Assembly: GCA_021296375.1 (NCBI GenBank)
Contig: JAGWAQ010000017.1
Location: forward strand, 1 to 16,924
Length of the DNA stretch: 16,924 nt
DNA from: Alphaproteobacteria bacterium
Lineage (GTDB): Bacteria; Pseudomonadota; Alphaproteobacteria; Puniceispirillales; UBA1172
Reading direction: 5' to 3'
The notes under the pieces were generated by a model. The model was not told where the DNA came from and made no database searches. It was given only the letters and a program-made list of their open reading frames with translations. The position numbers were made by a program, and so were the translations under genes. Below, piece after piece: positions 14,644-16,924 of this stretch (its first letter is position 1; each line of letters begins with the position of its first letter).

Positions 14644-15288
14644 ATGACTAAACGAATTTCCGCAGCTTCTGCTTTTCTTGCGCTGATGGCGTCTCCTGCT
14701 CTGGCTCACCACCCCCTTGGTGGTGAAGTGCCGCAAACCGTTGTGAATGGTGTTCTGTCCGGTATTGGCCACCCGATCATCGGTTTTGATCACCTCGCCT
14801 TTGTGCTGGGGATTGGCCTGCTGGCGGCATTCCAGAAGTCGCGCTTTGTTCTGCCCGCCGGTTTTGTTGCCGGCACCGTTCTGGGCACGCTGATGATCAT
14901 TTCCGGCGTCACCCTGCCGGCGGTTGAACTTGTCATTACCGCCTCTGTGCTGATGGTTGGTGTGCTGGCCATGATGGGCCGTGCGCTTCCGGCGGCGGGC
15001 GCTGGCGTTGTCGCGGCGGGCGCGGGCCTGTTCCACGGCTGGGCTTATGGTGAAGCGGTTATCGGTGCTGAGCCGACGCCACTGATCGCCTATATGGCGG
15101 GTTTCGGCGTCACCCAAATGGCGATTGCCGTTGGCGCGATGTTCGCCGCCCAGTGGGTGATGACCCCGCGTGGTGACGATGCGGTGATGGCCAATCTCAA
15201 GCCGCGTCTGGCGGGCGCCATGGTTGCTGGCGTTGGCCTGACCTACCTGGTTGAAATTGCTGAAGCCGCGATTTTCCCAGCGATGTAA
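14644..15288 (+). CDS. hupE: HupE/UreJ-family metal permease, probable cobalt importer
   Basis: A 214-residue membrane protein with an N-terminal signal-like segment (to about SPALA, residue 21) and then AHHPLGG, so a histidine pair follows the likely cleavage site. The family motif appears as GHPIIGFDHLAFVLGIG, with metal-ligand His and Asp residues, and a second conserved His in LFHGWAYGEAV. About six helices remain. HupE/UreJ proteins move nickel or cobalt across the inner membrane. Control by a B12 riboswitch and the neighbours CobW and CobN argue for cobalt here. The ribosome binding site GGAGGGG is strong but lies inside the riboswitch hairpin. A terminator follows the stop codon. Confidence 0.87.
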   Translation: MTKRISAASAFLALMASPALAHHPLGGEVPQTVVNGVLSGIGHPIIGFDHLAFVLGIGLLAAFQKSRFVLPAGFVAGTVLGTLMIISGVTLPAVELVITASVLMVGVLAMMGRALPAAGAGVVAAGAGLFHGWAYGEAVIGAEPTPLIAYMAGFGVTQMAIAVGAMFAAQWVMTPRGDDAVMANLKPRLAGAMVAGVGLTYLVEIAEAAIFPAM

Positions 15289-15306
15289 TTTTCCCGAACG
15301 GGATGA

Positions 15307-15341
15307 GCGACCGGCGGCATTTGTCCCGGTCGCTTTTTTTT
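15307..15341 (+). terminator. Intrinsic terminator after hupE
   Basis: GCGACCGG (15307-15314) pairs perfectly with CCGGTCGC (15326-15333), followed by eight T (15334-15341). It separates the riboswitch-controlled permease from cobW. Confidence 0.9.
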
Positions 15342-15368
15342 CCGGGCGCTTTTTCCAGTCACTTTTTT
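15331..15368. repeat. Degenerate repeats of a C-C plus T-run motif after the hupE terminator
   Basis: CGCTTTTTTTT (from 15331), CGCTTTTT (from 15347) and CACTTTTTT (from 15360) recur at spacings of 16 and 13 bases, beginning in the terminator 3' arm and T-tract. The likeness is weaker than in the arrays at 445 and 2145, but the position relative to the terminator and the next gene is the same as at 2145. Confidence 0.45.
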
Positions 15369-15399
15369 AATGGTAACGCTTCATTGAAGGGAGCAGCTC

Positions 15400-16476
15400 A
15401 TGGCGGCAACACGCATTCCAGCAACAGTGATCACCGGTTTTCTCGGGGCAGGAAAGACCACCCTTATCCGCAATCTGATCGAGGCGGTTGATGGCCAGCG
15501 ACTGGCCCTGATCGTCAATGAGTTTGGTGATGTTGGCGTCGATGGCGATGTGCTGTCGCAATGCAATGCCCCGGGCTGCAGTGATGATGACATTATCGAA
15601 CTGGCCAATGGCTGCATTTGCTGCACCGTGGCGGATGACTTTCTGCCCAGCATTCAATCCTTGCTGGCGCAGGACCCGCCGCCGGACCATATTATTATTG
15701 AAACCTCTGGCCTGGCCCTGCCGCAACCGCTGGTGCAAGCCTTCAGCTGGCCGGACATTCGCTCAAAAGTCATGCTTGACGGTGTCGTGACGGTGGTGGA
15801 TGGCGCCGCCCTCGCCGCAGGTGATGTCGTGATCGACCATGACGCCCTTGATGCCCAGCGCAAGGCTGACCCTGAACTTGACCACGAAACCCCCGTCGAA
15901 GAGCTGTTCCATGATCAGGTCTCCGCCGCCAACCTGCTGGTGGTGTCGAAGGGTGATCTGCTCAAGGGGGATGATGAAACCCGCATCACCCGCCAGCTTA
16001 ACGACCTGACCAATGGCGCCACGCCGGTGCTGATGACCCATGGCAAGGGCGCGCCGCTCAATGCGATTTTCGGGCTTGGGATGGAAGATGAGGCTTTTGC
16101 CCGCAGCAAGGATTACCACCACCACCATCATCATCATGATGACCACGATCATGACCACGACCATGACCATGACCATGACCACGATCATGGTCATGATGAG
16201 TTTATTTCCACCGTCATCACTCTCCCCGCTATTGATGACCATATCGCCTTTGCTGATCAATTGACGGCCCTGGCCAAGCAACATGGTTTGCTGCGCGCCA
16301 AGGGGTTCCTGAAGGTTTCCGGCAAGGCGATGCCCCTGGTGGTGCAGGCGGTGGGCGCGCGGGTCGACCATTATTTCGGCGGCCAGCTTGACGGTGATGA
16401 CGGTCGTCTGGTGCTGATTGGGCTCAAGACCCTTGATATGGCGGCGATCGCTTCTGCTCTTGGGGGCCGCCTCTAG
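15400..16476 (+). CDS. cobW: CobW, G3E-family GTPase of cobalamin synthesis
   Basis: A 358-residue G3E GTPase. Walker A GFLGAGKT (13-20), the switch region VNEFGDVGVD (39-48), the metal-binding GCICC motif (C72, C74, C75), ETSGLALPQP (101-110) and the nucleotide-specificity segment SKGD (183-186, in place of NKxD) are seen. A loop at 240-266 holds 16 histidines alternating with aspartate, followed by the CobW C-terminal domain (about 268-358). CobW is thought to deliver cobalt to the CobNST chelatase; the loop should bind or store metal. The ribosome binding site GAAGGGAG is good. cobN starts 11 bp after the stop, so both share a transcript. Other G3E proteins serve zinc or nitrile hydratase, but the neighbour cobN makes CobW the best call. 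Confidence 0.93.
   Translation: MAATRIPATVITGFLGAGKTTLIRNLIEAVDGQRLALIVNEFGDVGVDGDVLSQCNAPGCSDDDIIELANGCICCTVADDFLPSIQSLLAQDPPPDHIIIETSGLALPQPLVQAFSWPDIRSKVMLDGVVTVVDGAALAAGDVVIDHDALDAQRKADPELDHETPVEELFHDQVSAANLLVVSKGDLLKGDDETRITRQLNDLTNGATPVLMTHGKGAPLNAIFGLGMEDEAFARSKDYHHHHHHHDDHDHDHDHDHDHDHDHGHDEFISTVITLPAIDDHIAFADQLTALAKQHGLLRAKGFLKVSGKAMPLVVQAVGARVDHYFGGQLDGDDGRLVLIGLKTLDMAAIASALGGRL
16117..16197 (+). repeat. His/Asp codon repeat in cobW
   Basis: Seven His codons in a row, two Asp, then nine His codons each followed by Asp or Gly (16 His in 27 residues). The DNA is a near-perfect 6-base repeat of the GACCAT type with CAC/CAT and GAC/GAT variation, so the tract length may vary between strains. 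Confidence 0.9.
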
Positions 16477-16487
16477 GCGGTGCGGCC

Positions 16488-16924
16488 ATGCACCTTCTCA
16501 GGATCGAGCAATCGGGCGAGCTTTACGCGGATGGTGAGGCGATAGATTTAGGCCAAACCCCGGCGCCGATCGTGGTCCTGACCGCCGCGGATACGGAAAT
16601 CAGCCTGCTGTCGGCGGCCACCCGTCAATCAGGGCGGGGGGAAGACGCCGTTCGCATTGCCAATCTTCTGTCCTTGAGCCACCCCAATTCGGTTGATCTT
16701 TATATTGACGCGGTGTTGCGCCACGCCAGGGTGATCGCCATTCGTCTGCTGGGGGGGGTGTCCTACTGGTCTTATGGGGTTGAGCAAGTGGCGGCGATGG
16801 CGCGCCGCCAGAATATCCCCCTCGCCTTTCTGCCGGGGGATGGCAAGCCTGACCCTGAACTTGATGCGCAATCAACCTTGCCGCCAGCAGAATTGATGCG
16901 GCTCAATGACTACCTGACGGCGGG
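16488..16924 (+). CDS. cobN: Cobaltochelatase subunit CobN, N-terminal part (cut by window edge)
   Basis: The frame runs from an ATG at 16488 to the window end without a stop, giving 145 residues of a protein that is usually well over 1,000 long. The CobN N-terminal signature is visible: VIAIRLLGGVSYWSYGVEQV, then IPLAFLPGDGKPDPEL and QSTLP. CobN is the large subunit of the aerobic ATP-dependent CobNST chelatase that inserts cobalt into hydrogenobyrinic acid a,c-diamide in the cytoplasm, which points to the oxygen-dependent route of cobalamin synthesis. It follows cobW by 11 bp. The ribosome binding site is weak (AGGCGGTG), suggesting coupling with cobW. Confidence 0.94.
   Translation, partial: MHLLRIEQSGELYADGEAIDLGQTPAPIVVLTAADTEISLLSAATRQSGRGEDAVRIANLLSLSHPNSVDLYIDAVLRHARVIAIRLLGGVSYWSYGVEQVAAMARRQNIPLAFLPGDGKPDPELDAQSTLPPAELMRLNDYLTA

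Overview
The window looks like chromosomal DNA from an alphaproteobacterium. It is GC-rich, tightly packed, and combines aerobic-type cobalamin genes (cobC, cobW, cobN), a complete livFGHM-type transporter and a possible organosulfur catabolism block. A marine heterotroph is a reasonable guess, but nothing here fixes genus or order. No rRNA, tRNA, transposase, phage gene or CRISPR array was seen.

Region 1 (1-3201), likely C3-sulfonate use. A DMT/EamA transporter, cut by the window edge, runs leftward. Diverging from it are a small SAF-domain protein and a UxaA-family large subunit. Their split sizes and motifs fit (2R)-sulfolactate sulfo-lyase SuyAB, which releases pyruvate and sulfite. An Ldh2-family dehydrogenase of the ComC (sulfolactate dehydrogenase) type follows. 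The upstream region holds a 4 x 14 bp tandem array, a 2 x 12 bp direct repeat and a plausible promoter. An intrinsic terminator and a second 14 bp repeat array separate suyB from the dehydrogenase.

Region 2 (3277-7943), acyl-CoA oxidation. A FadB/FadJ-type two-domain enzyme and a ~600-residue acyl-CoA dehydrogenase of the DmdC-like class are followed by a second DMT transporter only 5 bp downstream. All are co-directional with the Ldh2 gene and end at a strong hairpin that can serve both converging transcripts.

Region 3 (8012-13094, minus strand), branched-chain amino acid (or related) ABC uptake. The transcription order is binding protein, livG, livF, livH, livM. A terminator hairpin lies between the binding-protein gene and livG, which would favour excess binding protein.

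Region 4 (13229-16924), cobalamin. CobC diverges from the liv operon. A cobalamin riboswitch then precedes a HupE/UreJ-type metal permease, probably for cobalt. A terminator follows, then CobW with a histidine/aspartate-rich loop, and the start of cobN, which runs off the window. Together these would supply cobalt, insert it into the corrin ring and make the aminopropanol arm.

No clearly new multi-gene system was found. The most unusual features are the short-period tandem repeats in several intergenic regions, two of them starting in the T-tract of a terminator, and the joining of a sulfolactate module to a DmdC-like/FadJ pair.
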